The notes under the pieces were generated by a model. That model was not told the origin of the DNA. It did not search any database and saw only the letters and a list, made by a program, of their open reading frames with translations. Positions 27,126 through 34,822 of a stretch of 57,528 nt of DNA are shown here, in pieces. The position numbers were made by a program, and so were the translations under genes. Origin of the DNA: an uncultured Muribaculaceae bacterium (GTDB lineage: Bacteria; Bacteroidota; Bacteroidia; Bacteroidales; Muribaculaceae); assembly GCA_910584665.1 (NCBI GenBank), contig CAJUBL010000009.1:1-57528 (forward strand), read 5' to 3'. Position 1 is the stretch's first letter, and every line of letters starts with the position of its first letter.

Positions 27126-28370
27126 GTGAAGATTTCAGATCTGAATGAATTGCGTGAGCCGGTGAAGATCGTAATGATCGGAGCCGGCAATCGTGCGCGT
27201 AAATATCTCGAATACATTATATCGACGCCTGAGCGGGCTCGTGTCGTGGGTGTTGTCGAACCCAATGCTTTGCGTCGCAATGCAATGGCCGACCACTGCA
27301 ATCTGCCGGCGGAAGCCAGATATGATTCGGTAGAGAATTTTTTCAATGCCGGCAAGGTAGCTGACGGTGTGATTATCGCTACGCCCGATATATATCATTA
27401 CGAGCATTCTATGCGTGCCATTTCGCTGGGATATCATGTACTGCTGGAGAAACCGATAGCGCAGACTGACGCAGAGGCGGCTGACATAGCCCGGGCTGCG
27501 GCTGAGGCCGGTGTTGTATGCAATGTGTGTTATGTGCTTCATTTTCATCCCTACTTTGTCAAACTCAGAGAACTGGCACGGTCAGGTCGTCTGGGGCATA
27601 TTGTATCGGTAAGCCACCGGTCACCAGTCGGGATAGATCGTTCGACACACGTATACGTAAGAGGTGCATGGGGCCGTAAAGAGACATCGGGACCGCTTCT
27701 CACGTCCAAGTGCTGTCATGACATCGATTATATATTATGGCTCACAGGAAGCCGGTGTCGCAATGTGTCGTCATACGGCTCGCTTGGCTGGTTTACCCCG
27801 GCCAATGCTCCGGTTGGGTCGGCCAGGCGATGCATAGATTGTCAGGTCGAAGATACATGTCCGTACTCTGCGGTCGATCTATACCGTCGCCGCCGCGAAT
27901 GGATCAGCAACTTCGATGTCCCCGAGGGTATGACTATGGATGACGCTATCGAGCGGGAGCTGGCTTCGGATCCTTATGGACGTTGTGTGTATCATTGTGA
28001 CAATGACGTGGTTGACCGGCAGGTGGTGGCTATGGAGATGGAGTCGGGGGTTACTGTAGACTTTGCCATGGATCTGTTTACGCCCGATTGCCGGCGTACT
28101 ACACGTATTATCATGACCAACGGAGAAATCATAGGAAATGAACGTACAATCACAGTCAATAAACTGCGTCCCCGTGAGAGCGAGTACTATGATTTCAGCG
28201 ATCTTGTCGGGACGGCATTTCATGCAGGAGCAGATCTCATGACTGTCGGTAACTTCATAGATGCCATAGACGGAAAGGGAGACGACAGCTGTACCGACAT
28301 ATGCAGTGCGCTCGAGAGCCAGCGTACGTGTGACGCTATAGAGGAGTCGCGTCTTAAGCATAATGGTTGA
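27126..28370 (+). CDS. Cytoplasmic Gfo/Idh/MocA-family oxidoreductase
   Basis: A 414-residue NAD(P)-dependent oxidoreductase without an export signal, unlike the other two in the locus. The Rossmann strand KIVMIGAGNRARKY starts near residue 14; LLEKPIAQ carries the family Lys. A Cys cluster RCIDCQVEDTCPYSA is present in mid-sequence, a pattern I associate with one subgroup of this family; it may bind metal. The only start that keeps the first strand is GTG 27126, as the next in-frame ATG lies within that strand. It could handle imported keto-sugars or regenerate a substrate in the cytoplasm. No dedicated transporter other than SusC is visible. Confidence 0.82.
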   Translation: MKISDLNELREPVKIVMIGAGNRARKYLEYIISTPERARVVGVVEPNALRRNAMADHCNLPAEARYDSVENFFNAGKVADGVIIATPDIYHYEHSMRAISLGYHVLLEKPIAQTDAEAADIARAAAEAGVVCNVCYVLHFHPYFVKLRELARSGRLGHIVSVSHRSPVGIDRSTHVYVRGAWGRKETSGPLLTSKCCHDIDYILWLTGSRCRNVSSYGSLGWFTPANAPVGSARRCIDCQVEDTCPYSAVDLYRRRREWISNFDVPEGMTMDDAIERELASDPYGRCVYHCDNDVVDRQVVAMEMESGVTVDFAMDLFTPDCRRTTRIIMTNGEIIGNERTITVNKLRPRESEYYDFSDLVGTAFHAGADLMTVGNFIDAIDGKGDDSCTDICSALESQRTCDAIEESRLKHNG

Positions 28371-28420
28371 CATGAAACTCATAAATTCAATATAAATTTA
28401 ATACTTAAATCAATCCTATC

Positions 28421-29902
28421 ATGACAGATGTTTCAAGAAGAAGCTTTATGAAGAAGATGGGACTGGCGCTTGCCGGAATGATGGTTGCTCCTACGATCGT
28501 CCCCCCTTCAGTGTTCGGAAAGGCAGCCGGTCGAACCGCGCCAAGTGACAAACTCAATATACTCGGAGTGGGTATCGGCGGACGAGGTGCTGCCGATCTT
28601 GCCGCTATGGAGACTGAGAATATCATAGGTCTGTGTGATGTCGACTGGAAATATGCCGGCCATATCTTTGATAAGTATCCCAAGGCAAAGAAGTATAAAG
28701 ACTATCGTCGTATGTATGACGATATGCTTAAGAAGGCCGATGCTGTCATGGTAGCTACTGCTGACCATACACATGCTATCATCGCTGCCCAGGCTATTGA
28801 GGCCGGTAAGCATGTGTATGTCGAGAAGCCTCTTACTCTTTACCCCTACGAGTCACGTCTTCTCACCAATCTGGCTAAGAAATACCGGGTGGCCACACAG
28901 ATGGGCAATCAGGGTGCGTCGAGCGCAGGTTCGCGTAAGGCAATAAGTATGTTGCGTAACGGCGTTATCGGTGAGGTGACCCGTATCGAGTCGTTCACCA
29001 ACCGTCCTATCTGGCCTCAGGGCATGCCTGTACCTACAGAGTCGATGCCGGTTCCCTCGACACTTGACTGGGATGCTTTTATAGGTCCGGCCAAGTTCCG
29101 TCCATACAATTCAGCCTATACCCCATGGAACTTCAGAGGATGGTGGGATTTCGGTTCGGGAGCTCTCGGTGATATGGCCAATCACATTCTTCAGGTTCCG
29201 TTCAAGGCTCTTGAGCTGGGTTATCCCTCGGCTGTGATAGGAAGTTCGACGATGCTCATGAGCGACTCATGTCCGTCGGCTGAGAAGATCACGTTCCGTT
29301 TCCCTGAGCGGGACAATCTGCCTCGTCTTGCTCTTCCTGCATGCGAGCTTGTATGGTATGACGGAGGTCTTAAGCCGGATCTGCCCATCGACATGCCAAA
29401 GGGACGTAAATTTGATGCTAACGGTGTGTCTGTTCTGTATGGAACCAAGGATACAATGGTGGTGGGGACCTATGGTTACGAACCGTTCCTGTGTTCGGGC
29501 CGTGAGGTCGATGTCCCCAATGTATGCCGTGAGGTTCCCGGAGACAATCACCAGCAGGACTGGATCCGTGCCTGCAAGGAGGATCCGGATTATCGTGTGC
29601 CGTGTGAGTCGGACTTCCAGTTTGCCGGACCTCTTAACGAGATGATCACGATGGGTGTGGCAGCAGTGCGTCTGCAGGATCTCAACCAGTGGCTTGACTG
29701 GGACGGTGAGAACATGCGTTTTACCAATATTCCCGAGAATGCCACCATACGCAATGTGATTGAGGATAAGTTCCAGATCCATGACGGACATCCGACGTTT
29801 GACCGCACATATACCGAGCCTGAGAACGCCCGTGTATATGCCGAGCGTTTGATCAAACCGGTTTACCGTGAGGGGTGGAAACTGCCCGAGATGCCTGCGT
29901 GA
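28421..29902 (+). CDS. Tat-exported Gfo/Idh/MocA-family oxidoreductase (second)
   Basis: A 493-residue oxidoreductase with a twin-arginine signal (SRRSFMKKMGLALAG). The cofactor-binding loop is GVGIGGRGAADL, the family Lys lies in VYVEKPLTLYPYE, and the substrate domain has GGWWDFGSG-like sequence (RGWWDFGSGALGDMANH). It is longer than the first Tat enzyme and only distantly similar, so it probably acts on another substrate or in the reverse direction. In the known oxidoreductive glycoside pathway one enzyme oxidises the glycoside and another reduces the released keto-sugar. Two exported enzymes here would fit that scheme, as an inference. Confidence 0.85.
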   Translation: MTDVSRRSFMKKMGLALAGMMVAPTIVPPSVFGKAAGRTAPSDKLNILGVGIGGRGAADLAAMETENIIGLCDVDWKYAGHIFDKYPKAKKYKDYRRMYDDMLKKADAVMVATADHTHAIIAAQAIEAGKHVYVEKPLTLYPYESRLLTNLAKKYRVATQMGNQGASSAGSRKAISMLRNGVIGEVTRIESFTNRPIWPQGMPVPTESMPVPSTLDWDAFIGPAKFRPYNSAYTPWNFRGWWDFGSGALGDMANHILQVPFKALELGYPSAVIGSSTMLMSDSCPSAEKITFRFPERDNLPRLALPACELVWYDGGLKPDLPIDMPKGRKFDANGVSVLYGTKDTMVVGTYGYEPFLCSGREVDVPNVCREVPGDNHQQDWIRACKEDPDYRVPCESDFQFAGPLNEMITMGVAAVRLQDLNQWLDWDGENMRFTNIPENATIRNVIEDKFQIHDGHPTFDRTYTEPENARVYAERLIKPVYREGWKLPEMPA

Positions 29903-29912
29903 TAGAAAATTA

Positions 29913-29986
29913 AAGCGCAGATTACGAGTGAAAGAATGAAATCGGAGCGCAGAATTCAAAAGATATAATCTGCGAAATCTGCGCTT
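29913..29986 (+). repeat. Nested inverted and direct repeat in the intergenic region
   Basis: AAGCGCAGATT (29913-29923) is the exact complement of AATCTGCGCTT (29976-29986). Between them lie a second AATCTGCG copy (29967-29974) and a GCGCAGAATT near-copy (29948-29957), so two alternative stems are possible. The element lies between the second Tat oxidoreductase and the next DUF1080 gene. It has no T-run and may be an mRNA processing site or a small dispersed repeat. Confidence 0.5.
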
Positions 29987-30017
29987 CAAAATTTAAAATG
30001 ATAACAATAAGCATAAA

Positions 30018-30833
30018 ATGAAAAAGAATATGTTGCTTATAGCTCCCGCAATGCTTGCCATGGTGGCATGCGGTGGCAACAAGACTGCCACACAGCCGGC
30101 AGAGGAGGAGACTGTGACGTATACCTATCTTTGTGACCCGATGGGAGTGAAGATGGATTCGGCCGCATTTGTAGTCGACAGTGCCGGATATGCTGTTATT
30201 TTCAATGGTAAGGATTTTACAGGATGGCGTGGATTCGGTAAGGATCATGTAGCCGAGAAATGGACTATTGACAGTGTGGGTAACATGCATTTCGCTTCAG
30301 GTCCGGGTGAAGGCGGTGATATATTGTTCGGCCATGAGTTCGAGAATTTTGATATAATGTTTGACTGGAAGGTATCGGAGGGTGCTAATTCGGGATTCTT
30401 CTATCTCGGACAGGAAGTTGTCGACGGTCAGCTGATCCCTTATATGTTTATGTCGGCTCCGGAGTATCAGATCCTTGATAATGTGAATCATCCTGATGCC
30501 AAACTCGGTGTTGACGGTAACCGCCAGTCAGCTTCTCTTTATGACATGATACCGGCCAATCCTCAGAATTCCAAGCCTTGGGGGGAATGGAACAGCGGCC
30601 GCGTTGTTGTGAACAAGGGGCATGTGGAGCATTACCAGAATGGCGAGAAGGTTGTGGAGTATGATATCTTTACTCCCGAGTGGACAGAACGCCTGCAGGG
30701 CTGTAAGTTCAGCGAGACTGCATGGCCTGAGGCTTTTGTTCTTATGAATACACCTCACAGCGGCTATGTCGCATTCCAGGATCATGGTGATGAGGTGTGG
30801 ATACGTAATGTACGCATTAAGGAGTTGAAATGA
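30018..30833 (+). CDS. DUF1080 lipoprotein (single domain)
   Basis: A lipoprotein of 271 residues (MVACGG, lipid Cys near 18). After a short linker, one DUF1080 domain spans about 55-271: VIFNGKDFTGWRGFG, then FDWKVSEGANSGFFYLGQ, then SAPEYQILDN, KPWGEWNSGRVV and AFQDHGDEVWIRNVRIKEL. It is the simplest member of the family in the window, close to the domain found alone in characterised 3-keto-disaccharide hydrolases. It overlaps the next gene by four bases (ATGATG). A 59-base stretch is nearly identical to that gene. Confidence 0.88.
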   Translation: MKKNMLLIAPAMLAMVACGGNKTATQPAEEETVTYTYLCDPMGVKMDSAAFVVDSAGYAVIFNGKDFTGWRGFGKDHVAEKWTIDSVGNMHFASGPGEGGDILFGHEFENFDIMFDWKVSEGANSGFFYLGQEVVDGQLIPYMFMSAPEYQILDNVNHPDAKLGVDGNRQSASLYDMIPANPQNSKPWGEWNSGRVVVNKGHVEHYQNGEKVVEYDIFTPEWTERLQGCKFSETAWPEAFVLMNTPHSGYVAFQDHGDEVWIRNVRIKELK

Positions 30834-32515
30834 TGAAGACAGGAATGTTATTGATGACCTGTGTGCTCGGTGCTACCGCGGCGGTATCATGCACATCACA
30901 GGGCGGAAAAGATGTTGTTGACACAGCACCTGCCGACGGAATGTCGATACAGTTGTATTCTATACGTGAACTGATAGGCGATTCGGCCAAGTATGCCGAC
31001 AATCACGAATCTGTATTGGCCCAGCTGGCCCGTATGGGCTATACGTCCGTAGAGGCTGCCAACTATGGTGGAGGCCGGTTCTATGGCGTTACTCCCGAGC
31101 AGTTCAAGGCCGATTGTGAGGCCGCCGGCCTTAAAGCGATATCATCGCATGCGACGCGTCAGCTCACGGCCGAAGAGCTGGCCGGGCATGACTTCACTGA
31201 GGCCATGAAATGGTGGGATGAAGCTATTGCCGCCCATAAGGCCGCTGGTATGGAGTATATAGTCACTCCATGGGCGTCGTTGCCGGCATCGATAGAGGAA
31301 GCCCGTACGATGGTCGATTATCATAATGCTATCGGTCAGAAATGTCGTGAGGCCGGGCTGAGATACGGCTATCATACGCATTCACATGAGTATAAGAAAA
31401 TCGAGGGTACCGACAGCGTGTGGATCGACTACCTTGTAGAGCACACTGCTCCTGAAAATATGTTCTGGCAGATAGACACATACCATGCCGTCAAGGGATG
31501 GGTGAGTCCGGTGGCCTATATAAAGAAGTATCCCGGTCGTTTCGACATGATCCATGTAAAGGATTTTTACGAACTGGGACAGAGCGGAATGGTCGACATG
31601 CATCCTATCTATGCCGCCGCCCAACAGGCAGGCTCGAAGGTCTATGTTGTGGAGCAGGAGGGTAATGACGGCTCACAGTCGCTCATGGAGAGCATGGCCG
31701 ATAACGCTGCATATCTGAGTGCCCTTATGGGTAATGAGAGCAAGGTGACCGACAGCCGCCGCGGTGAGTATTTCATTGCCGATAAGGCTCAGGCCGATGT
31801 CTCGGACTATCCTGTCGATGAGGAGGGTTACATTGTGCTGTTTGACGGCAAGACTCTCGGAGACTGGCGCGGATATGGCATGGACGCCGCACCTGCCAGC
31901 TGGAATGTCGATGACGGCGCCATACACCTGATAGGATCAGGGACCGGTGAGGCTCAGATGGAAGGCGGTGGAGATCTTATCTTTCCTCATAAATTCAAGA
32001 ACTTTGAGCTTGAACTCGAATACAGAATCTCTAAGGGTGGCAACTCCGGTATCTTCTACCTGGCTCAGGAAGCGGCTGTCAATGAGGATGGAGAGCAGGT
32101 ATATCTGCCGATATGGCAGTCGGCTTCGGAATATCAGGTTCTTGATAACGACAATCACGAGGATGCAAAACTCGGTGTTGACGGTAACCGCCAGTCAGCG
32201 TCGCTCTATGACATGATACCGGCCAAACCACAGAATGCCCGTCCTTACGGAGAGTGGAACAAGGCTAAGATCACGGTGTACAAGGGAACTGTCATCCATG
32301 GTCAGAACGGAGAGAATGTGCTTGAGTATCACCTCTGGACTCCGAAGTGGAAGGAGATGCTTAAGGATAGCAAGTTCAACAAGGATGGTGATTTTCCGTG
32401 CGCTTACAATCTGATGATCAATATGGGTGGACCGGAGCATGCCGGTTATATCGGTCTGCAGGATCATGGTGATGATGTATGGTACCGCAATATACGTGTC
32501 AAGGTGCTTGACTGA
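30830..32515 (+). CDS. Exported TIM-barrel isomerase-like domain fused to DUF1080
   Basis: A 561-residue lipoprotein (lipobox AVSC). Residues about 38-300 form a xylose-isomerase-like TIM barrel (sugar phosphate isomerase/epimerase, AP_endonuc_2 family), with SIQLYSIRELIG, GYHTHSHEYK, WQIDTYH, MIHVKDF and VVEQEG. These supply the usual Glu-His-Asp-His-Glu metal ligands. Residues about 335-561 are a DUF1080 domain (LFDGKTLGDWRGYG, GNSGIFYLAQEA, GLQDHGDDVWYRNIRVKVL). The fusion places two activities implicated in 3-keto-glycoside cleavage in one exported chain. It ends at a strong terminator (32525-32565), so it closes the locus. Confidence 0.88.
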   Translation: MMKTGMLLMTCVLGATAAVSCTSQGGKDVVDTAPADGMSIQLYSIRELIGDSAKYADNHESVLAQLARMGYTSVEAANYGGGRFYGVTPEQFKADCEAAGLKAISSHATRQLTAEELAGHDFTEAMKWWDEAIAAHKAAGMEYIVTPWASLPASIEEARTMVDYHNAIGQKCREAGLRYGYHTHSHEYKKIEGTDSVWIDYLVEHTAPENMFWQIDTYHAVKGWVSPVAYIKKYPGRFDMIHVKDFYELGQSGMVDMHPIYAAAQQAGSKVYVVEQEGNDGSQSLMESMADNAAYLSALMGNESKVTDSRRGEYFIADKAQADVSDYPVDEEGYIVLFDGKTLGDWRGYGMDAAPASWNVDDGAIHLIGSGTGEAQMEGGGDLIFPHKFKNFELELEYRISKGGNSGIFYLAQEAAVNEDGEQVYLPIWQSASEYQVLDNDNHEDAKLGVDGNRQSASLYDMIPAKPQNARPYGEWNKAKITVYKGTVIHGQNGENVLEYHLWTPKWKEMLKDSKFNKDGDFPCAYNLMINMGGPEHAGYIGLQDHGDDVWYRNIRVKVLD

Positions 32516-32524
32516 TGACGGTTT

Positions 32525-32565
32525 AACATAAAAGCGGCGGCTTCTGAAGCCGCCGCTTTTATGTT
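32525..32565 (+). terminator. Strong terminator closing the DUF1080 locus
   Basis: A perfect 20-bp inverted repeat (32525-32544 with 32546-32565) with a single central base and a GCGGCGGC core flanked by AAAA/TTTT. In RNA a few central pairs open to form the loop. It lies 10 nt after the TIM-barrel/DUF1080 stop codon. Confidence 0.88.
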
Positions 32566-32618
32566 ATGTTCCCGAAAAAAATTAACTAAAAAAGATGTGT
32601 ATTGCTGAAAAATTTCAG

Positions 32619-32626
32619 TAATTTTG
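32619..32626 (+). promoter_or_regulatory. -7 promoter box of mdh
   Basis: TAATTTTG fits TAnnTTTG and lies about 30 nt before the mdh ATG. No clear -33 TTTG lies at the usual distance. It is the same octamer as before hpt. Confidence 0.5.
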
Positions 32627-32655
32627 CGAGCAACAAAACCTAATTATTTAAAGCT

Positions 32656-33591
32656 ATGTCAAAAGTTACAGTCGTAGGCGCCGGTAATGTAGGCGCAACA
32701 TGTGCCAATGTGTTGGTTACCACTCAGGTAGCTGACGAGGTAGTGCTCATTGATATTAAGGAAGGCCTGTCGGAAGGCAAGGCTATGGACATCAACCAGA
32801 CAGTAAATATCCTTGGTCTCCAGACGCGTCTTACCGGTGTTACCAACGACTATGAGAAGACCGCCAACAGCGACGTTGTAGTCATTACGTCGGGTATTCC
32901 CCGCAAGCCGGGTATGACCCGCGAGGAGCTTATCGGTGTAAATGCCGGTATAGTAAAATCGGTTACTGAAAACGTATTGAAGTATTCACCCAATGCTATC
33001 ATTGTGTGTGTATCCAACCCCATGGATACCATGACTTATCTGATCCACAAGACATCGGGTCTGCCCAAGAACCGTATAATCGGTATGGGTGGTGCTCTTG
33101 ACAGCGCACGTTTCAAGTATTTCCTGAGCATTGCTCTCGGTGCTAATCCGACGGAGGTTGAGGGTATTGTAATAGGTGGTCACGGCGATACCACAATGAT
33201 TCCTCTGACACGTTTCGCCGCATACCGCGGTGTACCTGCAACTAATTATCTTGACGAGGAGAAGCTTTCGGCTGTAGCTGCCGACACAATGGTCGGGGGT
33301 GCTACTCTGACCAAGCTGCTCGGTACTTCTGCATGGTATGCTCCCGGTGCCGCGTCGGCACAGGTCGTAGCCGCTGTCTTAGGCGATCAGAAGCGTCTTA
33401 TCTCATGTTCGGCTCTTGTGGAGGGCGAGTATGGTGAGAGCGATATCTGCATCGGTGTTCCTTGTATCCTCGGTAAGAACGGTATCGAAAAAATCGTAGA
33501 ATTCCCGCTTAACGACGCCGAGAAAGAGAAATTCGCAGCCAGTGCCGCCGCTGTACGTAAGACGAATGCCGCTTTGGCCGGTGCCCTCTGA
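32656..33591 (+). CDS. mdh: Malate dehydrogenase
   Basis: It reversibly oxidises malate to oxaloacetate with NAD. The protein has 311 residues and is of the LDH-like MDH type found in Bacteroidetes. Motifs are GAGNVGATCAN (NAD loop), the substrate-binding SGIPRKPGMTREELI, VSNPMDTMTY and the catalytic GGHGDTTMIPL. It is monocistronic: its own -7 box lies upstream and a bidirectional terminator downstream. It has no functional link to the PUL that ends just before it. Confidence 0.96.
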   Translation: MSKVTVVGAGNVGATCANVLVTTQVADEVVLIDIKEGLSEGKAMDINQTVNILGLQTRLTGVTNDYEKTANSDVVVITSGIPRKPGMTREELIGVNAGIVKSVTENVLKYSPNAIIVCVSNPMDTMTYLIHKTSGLPKNRIIGMGGALDSARFKYFLSIALGANPTEVEGIVIGGHGDTTMIPLTRFAAYRGVPATNYLDEEKLSAVAADTMVGGATLTKLLGTSAWYAPGAASAQVVAAVLGDQKRLISCSALVEGEYGESDICIGVPCILGKNGIEKIVEFPLNDAEKEKFAASAAAVRKTNAALAGAL

Positions 33592-33612
33592 CACAGGCCG
33601 TAACAGTCATTA

Positions 33613-33656
33613 AAAAAGTGTCGACCACCGCTGAATGCGGAGTGTCGACACTTTTT
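33613..33656. terminator. Bidirectional terminator between mdh and the ROK kinase
   Basis: A 13-bp perfect inverted repeat (33613-33625 with 33644-33656), A5 and T5 at the ends, with an inner CCGC/GCGG helix in the loop. It separates two convergent genes. Confidence 0.87.
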
Positions 33657-33682
33657 CTGTGTTTGGGAATATAGCAGTCGGA

Positions 33683-34642
33683 TTATTTCGCTTCCCAACC
33701 GAGAGCCGAGGCTCCGAGTACGGCGGCGTCGGCTTCTTTCAGCTCGCTGGGCAGTATCCTGACTTTGCCTTTCCAGATGCTTAGCATATTTTTTTCCATT
33801 GAGTTGCGCATGGGACGGAACAGAAGCTCACCACTCTTTGCAAGTCCGCCGAAGATGATGAAAGCCTCAGGCGCCGAGAACACGGTGAAGTCAGCAAGCG
33901 CTTCGCCGAGTATATTGCCGGTGTAGTCGAATATTTCCTTGGCGATGGCATCTCCGGCCATAGCGGCGTCATACACATCCTTTGATGTTATCTCGTCAAT
34001 GGGGATATTACGTAGAAGTGACGGCTCATTGCGTATCTCGAGGAATTCACGGGCTGTGCGTGCAACGCCTGTAGCCGAGCAGTAGGTTTCAAGACAGCCG
34101 GTGCGTCCGCATCCGCACAGACGTCCGTTTGTGCGTTTTGAGATCACGTGTCCGAGTTCTCCGGCAAATCCGTCGTGGCCGTATACAAGCTGTCCGTTGA
34201 TTACAATGCCCGAGCCTACGCCTGTACCGAGGGTTATCATGATGAAATCCTTTATTCCGCGTGCGGCTCCGTATGTCATTTCACCTATGGCCGCGGCATT
34301 TGCGTCATTGGTAATGGCAACCGGTATGCCGAATTTATCGCTTACGATCCGGGCAAGAGGGAGCGGTGTGGGCCATGGAAGGTTAGCACACTCTTCGACC
34401 ATTCCTGTAAAGAAATTGGCGTTCGGAGCTCCGATACCTATGCCGTGGATCTGTCCTGTGGTGCCGGTGTCGGCCATCAGTTTGGTAAGTTCGGTGTGAA
34501 GTTCATCGACATAGTCGTTGAAATCACTGTGCTTCAGTGTCTTGATTGATGAACTGGCAAGAACTGTGCCGCGTGTGTCAACGATTCCGAAAACGGTATT
34601 GGTACCACCTATATCGATACCTACTACGTAAGGTTTGCTCAT
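33683..34642 (-). CDS. ROK-family sugar kinase (glucokinase-like)
   Basis: A cytoplasmic ATP-dependent hexose or N-acetylhexosamine kinase of 319 residues from ATG 34642 (MSKPYVVGIDIGGTN). The ATP loop DIGGTNTVFGI, the substrate region NDANAAAIGE and GTGVGSGIV are present. The ROK zinc motif is GCGRTGCLETYCSATG. An upstream frame to 34687 overlaps the promoter repeat and is rejected. The -7 box TATCTTTG on the minus strand (34685-34692) lies inside a 74-bp tandem repeat. Glucokinase is most likely, but NagK or mannokinase cannot be excluded. Confidence 0.9.
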   Translation of the reverse strand: MSKPYVVGIDIGGTNTVFGIVDTRGTVLASSSIKTLKHSDFNDYVDELHTELTKLMADTGTTGQIHGIGIGAPNANFFTGMVEECANLPWPTPLPLARIVSDKFGIPVAITNDANAAAIGEMTYGAARGIKDFIMITLGTGVGSGIVINGQLVYGHDGFAGELGHVISKRTNGRLCGCGRTGCLETYCSATGVARTAREFLEIRNEPSLLRNIPIDEITSKDVYDAAMAGDAIAKEIFDYTGNILGEALADFTVFSAPEAFIIFGGLAKSGELLFRPMRNSMEKNMLSIWKGKVRILPSELKEADAAVLGASALGWEAK

Positions 34643-34684
34643 GATATTGAAATTATTTTGGTTTGTATTTATGTCTCTACGATA

Positions 34685-34716
34685 CAAAGATACGAATAAG
34701 TCGAGAGCAAATCAAA
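34685..34716 (-). promoter_or_regulatory. Promoter of the ROK kinase inside the 74-bp repeat
   Basis: On the minus strand TTTG (34713-34716), 20 nt, then TATCTTTG (34685-34692) match the consensus exactly. The 5' UTR would be about 37 nt. The -33 element falls in the palindromic core of the repeat. Confidence 0.65.
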
Positions 34717-34822
34717 ATTTATTTTGAATTTGCCGAGCGTGAGTATCTAAGACGAAGTCAGAGATACGGATAAGTCGGGAGCAAATCAAAATTTATTTTG
34801 AATTTGCCGGACGGGAGTCTCT
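34688..34822. repeat. 74-bp tandem palindromic repeat (locus 1, two copies)
   Basis: The copies start at about 34688 and 34762 with a period of exactly 74 bp. Each has GATACGRATAAGTCG, a near-palindrome (34707-34733 in copy 1, GCAAATCAAAAT against ATTTTGAATTTGC), then a GAGCGTGAGT-type tail. Copy 2 has a degenerate -7 box (minus-strand TATCTCTG, 34759-34766) and a diverged tail. The same architecture with a different palindrome core is found at 49423-49585. It lies between ddl and the ROK kinase. Confidence 0.85.

Noticed and set aside
34688..34822. The 74-bp repeats as a CRISPR array
   Set aside because: The repeats adjoin without unique spacers, number only two to three, and no cas gene is present.
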